Origin: Rhodocyclaceae bacterium
Lineage (GTDB): Bacteria > Pseudomonadota > Gammaproteobacteria > Burkholderiales > Rhodocyclaceae
Length of the DNA stretch: 6,681 nt
NCBI GenBank assembly: GCA_020849155.1
Contig: JADLGU010000317.1
Coordinates: 1-6,681 of the forward strand
Reading direction: 5' to 3'
Shown: positions 1 to 5,871 of the stretch, piece by piece
Position numbering within the stretch: the first letter of the stretch is position 1
How the letters are laid out: every line of letters begins with the position of its first letter
Notes under the pieces: generated by a model
The model's database searches: none
What the model was told of the DNA's origin: nothing
The model's input: the letters and a program-made list of their open reading frames with translations, nothing else
Translations under genes and position numbers: made by a program

Positions 1-1
1 A

Positions 2-169
2 TCCGAGCACACCCGCTTCATGCGCGACTGGCTGGCGCAGCACCCCGAGGACCTCGAGGTGCAGAAGGCCGGCCGCGCCCTCTGGTGGGACAAGGCGCCG
101 CAGACCCCCGAGCAGCAGCAGCGCCTGAAGGAATCCCGCATCCCCCAGAAGCCCTACGTCTATCGCTGA
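2..169 (+). CDS. DUF3460 family protein (5' end cut off by window)
   Basis: The frame is open from base 2 to a TGA at 167-169 and gives the last 55 residues. Visible landmarks are SEHTRFMRDWLAQHPE near the beginning, the motif GRALWWDK in the middle, and the ending RIPQKPYVYR. The family is a ~60-residue, highly conserved small protein of unknown function that I know from betaproteobacteria; the GRALWWDK and PQKPYVY motifs are its signature. Only a handful of N-terminal residues can be missing. There is no signal peptide or membrane segment in the visible part. A strong hairpin terminator follows directly after the stop, so this is the last gene of a leftward-extending transcription unit. Family assignment is from remembered motifs, not a search; no function can be given. 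Confidence 0.85.
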   Translation, partial: SEHTRFMRDWLAQHPEDLEVQKAGRALWWDKAPQTPEQQQRLKESRIPQKPYVYR

Positions 170-197
170 GGAAAAGTCGGTCGCCGTGCCACGGCGA
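170..197 (+). repeat. 28-bp dispersed element, copy A (intact palindromic copy)
   Basis: This is one of four ungapped copies of GGAAAAGTC(G/A)GT-N9-ACGGCG(A/C) in the window. It is the only copy in which the right arm continues as the full mirror image (GACCGACTTTTT), so it makes a complete hairpin and acts as a terminator. Copies B, C and D keep the left arm and the ACGGCG core but lose the right arm. Confidence 0.75.
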
Positions 198-212
198 CCG
201 ACTTTTTGTTTT
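172..212 (+). terminator. Rho-independent terminator after the DUF3460 gene
   Basis: AAAAGTCGGTCGCCGTG (172-188) is followed after one base by its exact reverse complement (190-206), then TTTTT-G-TTTT. The realistic hairpin has at least 11 GC-rich base pairs with a short loop and a U-tract, the classical intrinsic terminator form. It begins three bases after the DUF3460 stop codon. The A-run on the left makes it potentially bidirectional. The 5' part is also copy A of the 28-bp dispersed element described separately. Its U-tract reaches the presumed TTG start of the next gene. Confidence 0.85.
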
Positions 213-1632
213 GTTCCCCACTCCTGCCGTCTTCGTCGACCTCGAGACCACCGGCGCCAACCCGGCGTTCGACCGCATCATCGAGGTCGGCATCGTCAAG
301 GTCAGCGACGGGCGGATCGAGCAGGAATGGTCCTCCCTGGTCGATCCGGGCGAGTCGATTCCGCCGCTGATCCAGGGCTTCACCGGCATCACCAACGAGA
401 TGGTGCGCGGCGCGCCGCGCTTCGCCGACATCGCCGACGAGGTGTTGGCGCGCCTCGAGGGCAGCCTCTTCGTCGCCCACAACGCCCGCTTCGACTACGG
501 CTTCCTCAAGAACGAGTTCAAGCGCCTGGAGCGCGCCTTCCAGCCGCGGGTGCTGTGCACCGTCAAGCTCTCGCGCGCCCTCTATTCCGAGCACCACCGC
601 CACGGCCTCGACGCCCTGATCGCCCGCCACGGCCTCGCCTGCGATGCCCGCCACCGGGCGCTGGGCGATGCCCGCGTGCTGTGGGACTTCGTCCGGCTGG
701 TGCAGGCGGAGAAATCGCCCGAGGCGATCGCGGCGGCGCTGAAGAAGGCCATGAAATCGCCCAGCCTGCCTTCGGGCCTGGAGGCGACGGCGGTCGATGC
801 CGTGCCCGAGGCGCCGGGCGTGTATCTCTTCTACGGCGAGAACGGGCTGCCGCTCTACATCGGCAAGGGCATCAACCTGCGCTCGCGCGTGCAGTCGCAC
901 TTCGCCGCCGATCACGGCAGCGGCCGCGCCATGCGCCTCGCGCAGGAGGTGAAGCACATCGAATGGATCGAGACCGCCGGCGAACTGGGCGCCCTGCTGC
1001 TGGAAGCGCGGCTGATCAAGGAAAAGTCCCCGATCCACAACCGCCATCTGCGCAGGAACGAGGAGCTGTGCGCCTTCCGCCTCGTCGAGGGCGGGGAGGT
1101 CGCGCTCGAGCGCGTGCCGCTCGCCGGCGTGCCGGCTGAAGCGCTGGGCGAGCTCTACGGCCAGTTCAAGTCGAAGCGCGAGGCCCACAACACCCTGCGC
1201 GAACTGGCCGCCGGTCACGGCCTGTGCCTGAGGCGCCTCGGCCTCGAGCAGGGCACGGGCCCCTGCTTCAACCACCAGATCAAGCGCTGCAAGGGCTGGT
1301 GCGCCGGCAAGGAAGATGCCGCGCGCCACGACCTGCGCCTGAAGGCGGCGCTGGCCGTGCTCAAGCTGCGCGCCTGGCCCTTCCCCGGGCGCATCGCCAT
1401 CCGCGAGGGCGAGGCACGGCACCTCTTCGAAAGCTGGTGCTACCTGGGCTGCGCGAGCAGCGAAACCGAGCTGCACGAGGCCGCGCAGACCCGCTACGAC
1501 GCGCGCTTCGACCTCGACACCTACCGCATCCTGCGCCGCGAGCTGGAGAAGCGCGCCGGCTCGGCGGAGATCACGCCCATCCCCTCTCCCCGCGCGCGGG
1601 CAGAGGGCCAGGGAGAGGGGCAGCATGTCTGA
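211..1632 (+). CDS. DnaQ-like 3'-5' exonuclease fused to GIY-YIG (UvrC/Cho-like) nuclease
   Basis: The product is about 473 residues with two nuclease modules. Residues ~6-170 form a DEDDh exonuclease: ExoI VFVDLETTG (Asp10, Glu12), ExoII VAHNARFD (Asp95) and ExoIII HRALGDA (His148, Asp153). Residues ~197-290 form a GIY-YIG nuclease: GVYLF (203-207), LYIGKG (215-220), Arg224, and the metal-ligand Glu265 in LLLEARLIKEKSPIHN. A C-terminal region has the Cys-rich GPCFNHQIKRCKGWCAGKE (Cys352, 360, 364) seen in UvrC/Cho-like proteins. The expected role is DNA repair: 3'-5' trimming combined with structure- or lesion-directed incision. Similar fusions are known in actinobacteria and proteobacteria. 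TTG 211 is chosen because it lies nine codons before the exonuclease core and is the only usable start codon between the terminator and that core. No Shine-Dalgarno is visible. An in-frame GTG at 85 would overlap DUF3460 and read through the terminator. The last ~18 codons lie inside a REP-like repeat, and the gene overlaps rluF by 8 bp. Confidence 0.85.
   Translation: MFPTPAVFVDLETTGANPAFDRIIEVGIVKVSDGRIEQEWSSLVDPGESIPPLIQGFTGITNEMVRGAPRFADIADEVLARLEGSLFVAHNARFDYGFLKNEFKRLERAFQPRVLCTVKLSRALYSEHHRHGLDALIARHGLACDARHRALGDARVLWDFVRLVQAEKSPEAIAAALKKAMKSPSLPSGLEATAVDAVPEAPGVYLFYGENGLPLYIGKGINLRSRVQSHFAADHGSGRAMRLAQEVKHIEWIETAGELGALLLEARLIKEKSPIHNRHLRRNEELCAFRLVEGGEVALERVPLAGVPAEALGELYGQFKSKREAHNTLRELAAGHGLCLRRLGLEQGTGPCFNHQIKRCKGWCAGKEDAARHDLRLKAALAVLKLRAWPFPGRIAIREGEARHLFESWCYLGCASSETELHEAAQTRYDARFDLDTYRILRRELEKRAGSAEITPIPSPRARAEGQGEGQHV
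1581..1620 (+). repeat. REP-like GC-rich hairpin, copy 1
   Basis: CCCCTCTCCC (1581-1590) and its exact reverse complement GGGAGAGGGG (1611-1620) flank a GC-rich centre containing GCGGGCAGAGGG. The layout matches copies 3 and 4: hairpin followed by a GGG(G)AGAGGG tail. This copy lies entirely within the 3' end of the exonuclease gene, and its tail is the only Shine-Dalgarno-like sequence before the rluF ATG. Confidence 0.75.
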
Positions 1633-2365
1633 CGACGGCAAGGTCCGCATCTCCAAACTGATGTCCGAGCAGGGCCTCTGCTCGCGCCGCGAGGCCGATG
1701 CCTACATCGAGCGCGGCTGGGTCTTCGTCGACGGTGTGCGCGTCACCGAACTCGGCAGCCGCGCCTGGCCGACGCAGAAGATCACGCTCAGCAAGGAGGC
1801 GAAATCGAACCAGCTGGCGCAGGCGACCCTCCTGCTCAACAAGCCGGTCGGCTACGTCTCCGGCCAGGCCGAGCAGGGCTACAAGCCGGCGGTGACGTTG
1901 ATCGCCGCCGCCAGTCATCATGCCGCTGACCGTTCGCCGCTGCGCTTCAGCCCGGCCCAGCTGAAGGGCCTGGCCCCGGCCGGCCGCCTCGACATCGACT
2001 CGACGGGCCTGCTGGTGCTGACCCAGGACGGGCGCATCGCCAAGCTGCTCATCGGCGAGGACTCGCGCATCGAGAAGGAATATCTGGTGCGTGTCGAGGG
2101 CAGGCTCGACGCGCAGGGCCTCAAGCTGCTCAATCACGGCCTCTCGCTCGACGGCCAGGCGCTCAAGCCGGCAAAGGTGAGCTGGCAGAACGAAGACCAG
2201 CTGCGCTTCGTCCTGCGCGAGGGCAAGAAGCGCCAGATCCGCCGCATGTGCGAGCTGGTCGGCCTCAAGGTGACGGGCCTCAAGCGCATCCGGATAGGAA
2301 GCGTGAAACTCGGCGACCTGCCGCTGGGCAAGTGGCGCTACCTGCGCGAGGACGAGCGGTTCTGA
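1625..2365 (+). CDS. rluF: 23S rRNA pseudouridine synthase, RluF-like
   Basis: This is a 246-residue RsuA/RluB/E/F-family enzyme that isomerises uridine to pseudouridine in rRNA. Residues ~7-55 are an S4 RNA-binding domain (VRISKLMSEQGLCSRREADAY). The catalytic domain starts at LLLNKPVGYVS (69-79). Its signature GRLDIDSTGLLVLTQDG (120-136) carries the catalytic Asp123. The motif GKKRQIRRMCELVGLKV follows near residue 200. RluF in E. coli modifies U2604 of 23S rRNA. The RRMCE motif, the PLGKWR ending and the opening resemble RluF more than RsuA or RluB, but the long basic C-terminal tail of E. coli RluF is absent, and residues ~81-115 are longer than in E. coli. The ATG overlaps the exonuclease stop (ATGTCTGA), suggesting translational coupling. 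The ribosome-binding GGGAGAGGGG comes from a repeat. Confidence 0.85.
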   Translation: MSDDGKVRISKLMSEQGLCSRREADAYIERGWVFVDGVRVTELGSRAWPTQKITLSKEAKSNQLAQATLLLNKPVGYVSGQAEQGYKPAVTLIAAASHHAADRSPLRFSPAQLKGLAPAGRLDIDSTGLLVLTQDGRIAKLLIGEDSRIEKEYLVRVEGRLDAQGLKLLNHGLSLDGQALKPAKVSWQNEDQLRFVLREGKKRQIRRMCELVGLKVTGLKRIRIGSVKLGDLPLGKWRYLREDERF

Positions 2366-2376
2366 ACGGCCTTCCC

Positions 2377-2399
2377 CCCTCGCCCGGCACGGGAGAGGG
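2377..2399 (+). repeat. REP-like GC-rich hairpin, copy 2 (truncated)
   Basis: CCCTC-G-CCCG pairs with CGGG-A-GAGGG around a GCA loop. The tail segment (GGGGAGAGGG) present in other copies is missing. It lies 11 bp after the rluF stop, between convergent genes. It has no T-tract, so it is not a good intrinsic terminator, although the hairpin may still protect or separate the two transcripts. Confidence 0.6.
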
Positions 2400-2415
2400 C
2401 ATGCCGCGCGCCATC

Positions 2416-2443
2416 GGAAAAGTCGGTCTCCCTGCTACGGCGC
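2416..2443 (+). repeat. 28-bp dispersed element, copy B
   Basis: This copy matches the shared motif GGAAAAGTCGGT-N9-ACGGCGC without gaps. The right palindromic arm found in copy A is lost. The minus-strand membrane protein gene terminates inside it: the TAG stop is the complement of CTA at 2435-2437 in the N9/core junction. On the minus strand the element then reads GACCGACTTTTCC, a weak remnant of a terminator arm. Confidence 0.75.
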
Positions 2444-2944
2444 GGACGCGTCCGCCGGCTGTTGCGCCAGACGCCACAGGCGCAGCGCGCGGCCGGCGAG
2501 CACGCCGCTGAACAGGCCGTAGAGCGCGGCGACGCCCGCGGCGAAGCCGGCCTGCGCGGCCAGGCCCGGTTGCAGGGCGAGCAGCACGCCGACCGCGTAC
2601 TTGGTGAAGAAGATGCCGAGGATGATGGCGAGCGGCAACGCGCTGCCCGGCAGGGTGAAGCGTCGCGTCGCCGCGTCGTACAGCGTGCGCGCGGGCGGCG
2701 GGCGGCGCGCGATCCACCGCGCGGCCAGCGCCGCCGTCGCGCACCAGAGCAGCAGCGCAAGCGCCGCGGCACCGAAAGCCGAGAGCAGGCCGAATACCGC
2801 CAGCGCCGTCATGGCGACAGGCAGGATCATGATGCGCGCCATGCCGGCGCGACGCGTAAACAGCTGGCTTACGCCAAGCGCGATCAGCGCGGCGAGCAGC
2901 CCCCAGACCCAGGGCGGCGTGTTGGCGAGAATGCGCAGCAGCAT
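2435..2944 (-). CDS. Small multi-pass membrane protein, probably DUF6622
   Basis: The 169-residue product is very hydrophobic. Likely membrane segments lie at residues ~11-29 (PPWVWGLLAALIALGVSQLF), 38-57, 58-78, 102-124 and 130-150. Basic loops RRAGMAR and ARRPPPAR separate them. No catalytic or binding motif is visible. The opening MLLRILANTPPWVWGLLA and the overall length resemble the DUF6622 family as I remember it; this is not verified. The start is set by a good ribosome-binding site AAGGAG, 8 bases upstream of the ATG at 2944-2942; a nearer ATG (2949-2947) is out of frame. The gene is divergent from the binding-protein gene and convergent with rluF. Its stop codon falls in repeat copy B. 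No function can be assigned. Confidence 0.7.
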   Translation of the reverse strand: MLLRILANTPPWVWGLLAALIALGVSQLFTRRAGMARIMILPVAMTALAVFGLLSAFGAAALALLLWCATAALAARWIARRPPPARTLYDAATRRFTLPGSALPLAIILGIFFTKYAVGVLLALQPGLAAQAGFAAGVAALYGLFSGVLAGRALRLWRLAQQPADASAP

Positions 2945-3064
2945 GTCATGAACTCCTTGAGGCGATGGGGCGGATGATCCCCGGTTTGCCCTCCCGCCGG
3001 AAGCGGGGTGCGACGAAACGCGGAAGATGCGGCATGAAACGCCCTGCGGCAGGGCCGCCGGCGC

Positions 3065-3093
3065 TGGCCAATGCCGGGCAGCGCGACTAGAAT
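3065..3093 (+). promoter_or_regulatory. Sigma70-type promoter for the binding-protein gene
   Basis: TGGCCA (3065-3070), a 17-bp spacer and TAGAAT (3088-3093) match TTGACA/TATAAT at 4 and 5 of 6 positions. The ATG is 33 bp beyond the -10 box, with GGAG at 3117-3120. The rest of the 182-bp divergent gap (2945-3126) shows only a small hairpin (CCCGC-cggaa-GCGGG near 2993) and no clear promoter for the minus-strand gene. Confidence 0.5.
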
Positions 3094-3126
3094 CGGCCGA
3101 CACCGCCCCCATCCCCGGAGACCAAC

Positions 3127-3984
3127 ATGTCCTTCGCCCTCGTCCGCCGCAGCCTTGCCGCCATCGTCCTGGTCGCCGCCACCGGCGCCTCGGCCCAGGG
3201 CACGCTGGAGAAGATCAAATCGAGCGGCACGATCAATCTCGGCTACCGCGAAGCCTCGATCCCCTTCTCCTATGTCGGCGACGACCGCAAGCCGGCCGGC
3301 TACTCGGTCGAGTTGTGCCAGCGCGTCGCCGCCGCCGTGAAGCGGCAGCTCGGCCTGGCCGAACTCAAGCTGCACTGGGTGCCGGTGGCGCCTGGCAACC
3401 GCACGGCCAAGCTGTTGTCGGGCGAGATCGACCTCGAGTGCGGCTCGACCACCAACACCCTGTCGCGCCAGGAGCAGGTCGACTTCAGCCTGCTCACCTT
3501 CGCCGACGGCGGCAGCCTGCTGATGAAGATCGGCTCGACCATGAAGGGCCTCGCCGACGCCGGCGGGAAAAAGCTCGGCGTGGTGCCCGGCACCACCACC
3601 GAGCGCACCCTGCGCGAGGTGCTGGCAAAGCAGAAGATCGCCGCCGAGCTGGTGAACCTGAAGGACCACGCCGAGGGCCTGGTGGCGACGATGGACGGGC
3701 GCATCGACGCCTATGCCTCCGACCGCGTCATCCTGGTCGGCCTGGTGCTCGGCTCGGGCAACCAGAAGAACCTGCGCCTGGCCGAGGAGCTGTATTCCTA
3801 CGAGCCCTACGCCCTCATGCTGCGCAAGGACGACACGGCCTTCCGCCTGGCGGTGAACCGCGAGCTGGCGCGGCTCTACCGCAGCGAGGAGATCTACCCG
3901 ATCTACGAGCGCTGGCTCGGCGTGCTCGGCACGCCGGGGCCGCTGCTGAAGAGCCTGTATTTCCTCAACGGCCTGCCCGAATAA
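3127..3984 (+). CDS. Periplasmic amino-acid (Glu/Asp-type) ABC transporter binding protein
   Basis: The product is 285 residues. A Sec signal peptide covers residues 1-23 (RR, hydrophobic core, ASA before Gln24), so the protein is periplasmic. The mature part is a type-2 solute-binding fold close to E. coli GltI: TLEKIKSSGTINLGYREASIPFSY (GltI-like at ~26-49), ECGSTTNTLSRQEQVDFS (104-121), GTTTER (155-160) and LKDHAEG (178-184). These segments line the ligand pocket in GltI, so glutamate, aspartate or a similar amino acid is the likely ligand, as an inference from the family. The ATG has GGAG six bases upstream and its own promoter. No permease or ATPase gene lies nearby; the next gene is a methyltransferase 1 bp after the TAA. 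It may serve a transporter encoded elsewhere or a signalling role. Confidence 0.85.
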   Translation: MSFALVRRSLAAIVLVAATGASAQGTLEKIKSSGTINLGYREASIPFSYVGDDRKPAGYSVELCQRVAAAVKRQLGLAELKLHWVPVAPGNRTAKLLSGEIDLECGSTTNTLSRQEQVDFSLLTFADGGSLLMKIGSTMKGLADAGGKKLGVVPGTTTERTLREVLAKQKIAAELVNLKDHAEGLVATMDGRIDAYASDRVILVGLVLGSGNQKNLRLAEELYSYEPYALMLRKDDTAFRLAVNRELARLYRSEEIYPIYERWLGVLGTPGPLLKSLYFLNGLPE

Positions 3985-3985
3985 A

Positions 3986-4576
3986 CTGGACAACCCCGAC
4001 GCCCCCTCCTGCGCGCGCAACCGCGAGCCGATCCTCGCCGTCCTGCGCGCGCACTTCGCCGACCGGCGCGCCGTGCTGGAGATCGGCAGCGGCACCGGCC
4101 AGCACGCCGTCTTCTTCGCCGCCGCCCTGCCGCAGCTCGAGTGGCAGGCCTCCGACCGCGCGGAAAACCTGCCCGGCATCCGCGCCTGGCTCGATGAAGC
4201 GTCCCTGCCCAACACGCCGCCGCCGCTCGAGTTCGACGTGAAGGGCGCCTGGCCCGGGCGGCGCTACGACGCCGTCTTCGGCGCCAACATCCTGCACATC
4301 CTGAGCTGGGCCGAGGACGAGCGCCTCTTCGCCGGCCTGCCGGGGATCATGACCGAAGACGCGAAGCTGGTCGTCTACGGCGCCTTCAACTACGGCGGCA
4401 CATTCACCAGCGAGAGCAACGCCGCCTTCGATGCCTGGCTGAAAGCGCGCGGTCCGCACCAGGGCATCCGCGACTTCGAGGCGGTGGATGCCCTCGCCCG
4501 CGCCGCCGGCCTGCGCCTCGTCGAAGACCGCGCCATGCCCTCCCACAACCGCTGCCTCGTCTGGCAACGCACCTGA
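3986..4576 (+). CDS. DUF938 SAM-dependent methyltransferase (non-canonical or lost start codon)
   Basis: This is a class I methyltransferase fold of the DUF938 (PF06080) type. From the proposed CTG start it has 196 residues, the usual ~200 for the family. SAM motif I is VLEIGSGTGQH (30-40). Downstream are WQASDRAENLPGIRAWL, FDVKGAWPGRRYDAVFGANILHILSW, YGAFNYGGTFTSESNAAFD and GIRDFEAVDALARAAGL, all family-typical. Substrate unknown. The only ATG/GTG/TTG in the open frame before motif I is GTG 4073, which would start at the first strand of the SAM fold. However, the frame upstream encodes APSCARNREPILAVLRAHFADRR, the conserved N-terminal helix of the family, so translation must begin earlier. 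CTG 3986, one base after the upstream TAA, gives the right length; ATT 3959 is another option. No Shine-Dalgarno is seen, so re-initiation by coupling is plausible. Confidence is high for the family and low for the exact start. Confidence 0.75.
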   Translation: MDNPDAPSCARNREPILAVLRAHFADRRAVLEIGSGTGQHAVFFAAALPQLEWQASDRAENLPGIRAWLDEASLPNTPPPLEFDVKGAWPGRRYDAVFGANILHILSWAEDERLFAGLPGIMTEDAKLVVYGAFNYGGTFTSESNAAFDAWLKARGPHQGIRDFEAVDALARAAGLRLVEDRAMPSHNRCLVWQRT

Positions 4577-4582
4577 CTTCCT

Positions 4583-4617
4583 CCCCTCTCCCGCGAGCGG
4601 GAGAGGGGCCGGGGGAG
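4583..4617 (+). repeat. REP-like GC-rich hairpin, copy 3
   Basis: A perfect 12-bp stem CCCCTCTCCCGC / GCGGGAGAGGGG with a GA loop (4583-4608) is followed by the tail CCGGGGGAG. It fills nearly the whole 46-bp gap between the methyltransferase stop and the acyltransferase ATG. Its purine-rich tail (GGGGGAG, 4611-4617) is the only Shine-Dalgarno-like sequence for the downstream gene. Confidence 0.8.
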
Positions 4618-4622
4618 TGGCC

Positions 4623-5762
4623 ATGCAACCGCAAATACTCGCCAGCGCCGACGACCTGCCCGCCGCCGACTGGCAGCGCCTCGCCACCGGCAACGACCCC
4701 TTCATGAGCCGCGCCTTCCTCGGCGTCGCCGAAGCCAGCGGCGCGGCCGGCGAGCGCCTGGCCTGGCGGCCGATGCACCTCGCCCTGCGCGACGAGGCCG
4801 GGCAACTCTCCGGCCTGCTGCCGCTCTACCTGCGCGAGCATTCCTTCGGCGACTTCTCGCGCGACTGGAACTGGCCGGCGGCCTGGGAGCGGAGCGGCCG
4901 CGCCTACTACCCCAAACTGGTCACGGGCGTGCCGTACACGCCCTCGCCAGGGCCGCGCCTGCTCGCCGCGGACGATGCGGGTGCGGGCGTGAAGCCGGCG
5001 CTGGTCGAGGCCGCGCTGGCCATGACGCAGGCGCTCGGCGCCTCGTCCTGGCAATGCCTGTTCGTGCGCGAGGCGGAAAGCCGGCCGCTGCGGGACGCCG
5101 GCCTGCTGCTGCGGCGCGGCGTGCAGTTCCACTGGCTGAACCGCGGCTACCGCGACTTCGCCGACTTCCTCGACGGCTTCGCCGCGCAGAAGCGCAAGAA
5201 GCTGAAGCGCGAGCGCCGCGCCGTGGCCGAAGCCGGCCTGCGCATCGAGACGCGCCACGGCGACGAGATCGACGCCGCGCTCTGGCGCGCCATCCACCGC
5301 CACTACCGCGACACCTTCCTGCGCCACGGCAACCATCCGGCCTTCCCGCTCGACTTCTTCGCGCGCGCCGGCGCCGCGCTCGGCCGGCGCATGGTGGTCT
5401 TCCTCGCCTGGCAGGAGGAACGCCCGGTCGCCTCGGCCATCTGCTACCGAGACGATGCCGCGCTCTACGGCCGCCACTGGGGCGCCGACATCGACTGCCC
5501 CGGCCTGCACTTCGAGCTGTGCTACTACCGCGGCATCGAGTACGCCATCGAAAACGGCCTGCAGCGCTTCGAGCCCGGCGCCCAGGGCGAACACAAGCTG
5601 GCGCGCGGCTTCGAGCCGGTGCCGACCTGGTCGGCCTACTGGATCGCCGACCCGCGCCTGCGCGGCATCGTCGCCGACTTCCTCGCGCGAGAGGGCGAGG
5701 CAATGCTGGACTACGAGGCGGAGACGGCGCGGCACCTGCCGTATAAAAGTCGGTACCCGTGA
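4623..5762 (+). CDS. FemAB-like / GNAT-fold acyltransferase (PF04339, formerly DUF482)
   Basis: The product is 379 residues, cytoplasmic, with no signal peptide. Family landmarks are FMSRAFLGVAEASG (27-40), the DWNWPAAWERSGRAYYPKL stretch (81-99), GVPYTPSPGPRLLA (102-115), KRKKLKRERRAVAEAGL (190-206), HRHYRDTFLRHGN (225-237) and FEPGAQGEHKLARGFEPV (316-333), the most diagnostic segment. PF04339 is described as a peptidoglycan biosynthesis/recognition family related to FemAB and GNAT acyltransferases. The actual substrate is not known and cannot be read from the sequence. ATG 4623 is chosen because it follows the purine-rich GGGGGAG by five bases and starts at the family's usual N-terminus; longer in-frame starts would overlap the methyltransferase. 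The last five residues (KSRYP) and the TGA lie in repeat copy C, where family members typically end near HLPF(R/K). Confidence 0.8.
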   Translation: MQPQILASADDLPAADWQRLATGNDPFMSRAFLGVAEASGAAGERLAWRPMHLALRDEAGQLSGLLPLYLREHSFGDFSRDWNWPAAWERSGRAYYPKLVTGVPYTPSPGPRLLAADDAGAGVKPALVEAALAMTQALGASSWQCLFVREAESRPLRDAGLLLRRGVQFHWLNRGYRDFADFLDGFAAQKRKKLKRERRAVAEAGLRIETRHGDEIDAALWRAIHRHYRDTFLRHGNHPAFPLDFFARAGAALGRRMVVFLAWQEERPVASAICYRDDAALYGRHWGADIDCPGLHFELCYYRGIEYAIENGLQRFEPGAQGEHKLARGFEPVPTWSAYWIADPRLRGIVADFLAREGEAMLDYEAETARHLPYKSRYP

Positions 5763-5770
5763 TACGGCGA
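5743..5770 (+). repeat. 28-bp dispersed element, copy C
   Basis: ATAAAAGTCGGT-N9-ACGGCGA aligns without gaps to copies A, B and D, differing from the GGAAAAGTCGGT arm only at the second base and first base. It covers the final codons and TGA (5760-5762) of the acyltransferase gene. The right arm of the palindrome is absent and no T-tract follows, so terminator activity is doubtful. Confidence 0.75.
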
Positions 5771-5847
5771 TAGATGTGGGAGGGTCTGGAAGCGGCCAGA
5801 ACCCGGAATCCAGAGCCGTTGTTTCTGGCTCCTCGAGGGTGTGTCGT

Positions 5848-5871
5848 GGGTAATCTGCGCGCGGACTACCC
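5848..5871. repeat. Imperfect hairpin next to REP-like pair
   Basis: GGGTAATCTGC pairs with GCGGACTACCC around a GC loop, with one A/C mismatch and one T-G pair. The right arm abuts REP-like copy 4. GTAACCCGAC-like motifs nearby (5980-5988) suggest remnants of another repeat type. No T-tract follows. Confidence 0.4.

Noticed and set aside
85..210. GTG 85 as the start of the exonuclease gene
   Set aside because: It would overlap most of the DUF3460 gene and translate the terminator hairpin; the exonuclease core needs only the sequence after TTG 211.
160..1656. Long open frame on the minus strand (about 498 codons) opposite the nuclease gene
   Set aside because: It mirrors a gene with clear catalytic motifs, and its product is Ala/Arg/Gly/Leu-rich without domains. 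Long antisense frames are expected at this GC content.
2366..2434. Bidirectional intrinsic terminator between the convergent genes
   Set aside because: Hairpin copy 2 has no T-tract on either side, and copy B has lost its right arm, so the classical terminator criteria are not met.
2884..4215. Long minus-strand frame (about 443 codons) opposite the binding protein
   Set aside because: It overlaps the well-supported binding-protein and methyltransferase genes and part of the membrane protein gene, and its composition is low-complexity with no recognisable motif.
4488..4622. Longer acyltransferase start upstream of ATG 4623
   Set aside because: The extension would overlap the methyltransferase and translate the repeat hairpin; ATG 4623 has a purine-rich site at proper spacing.
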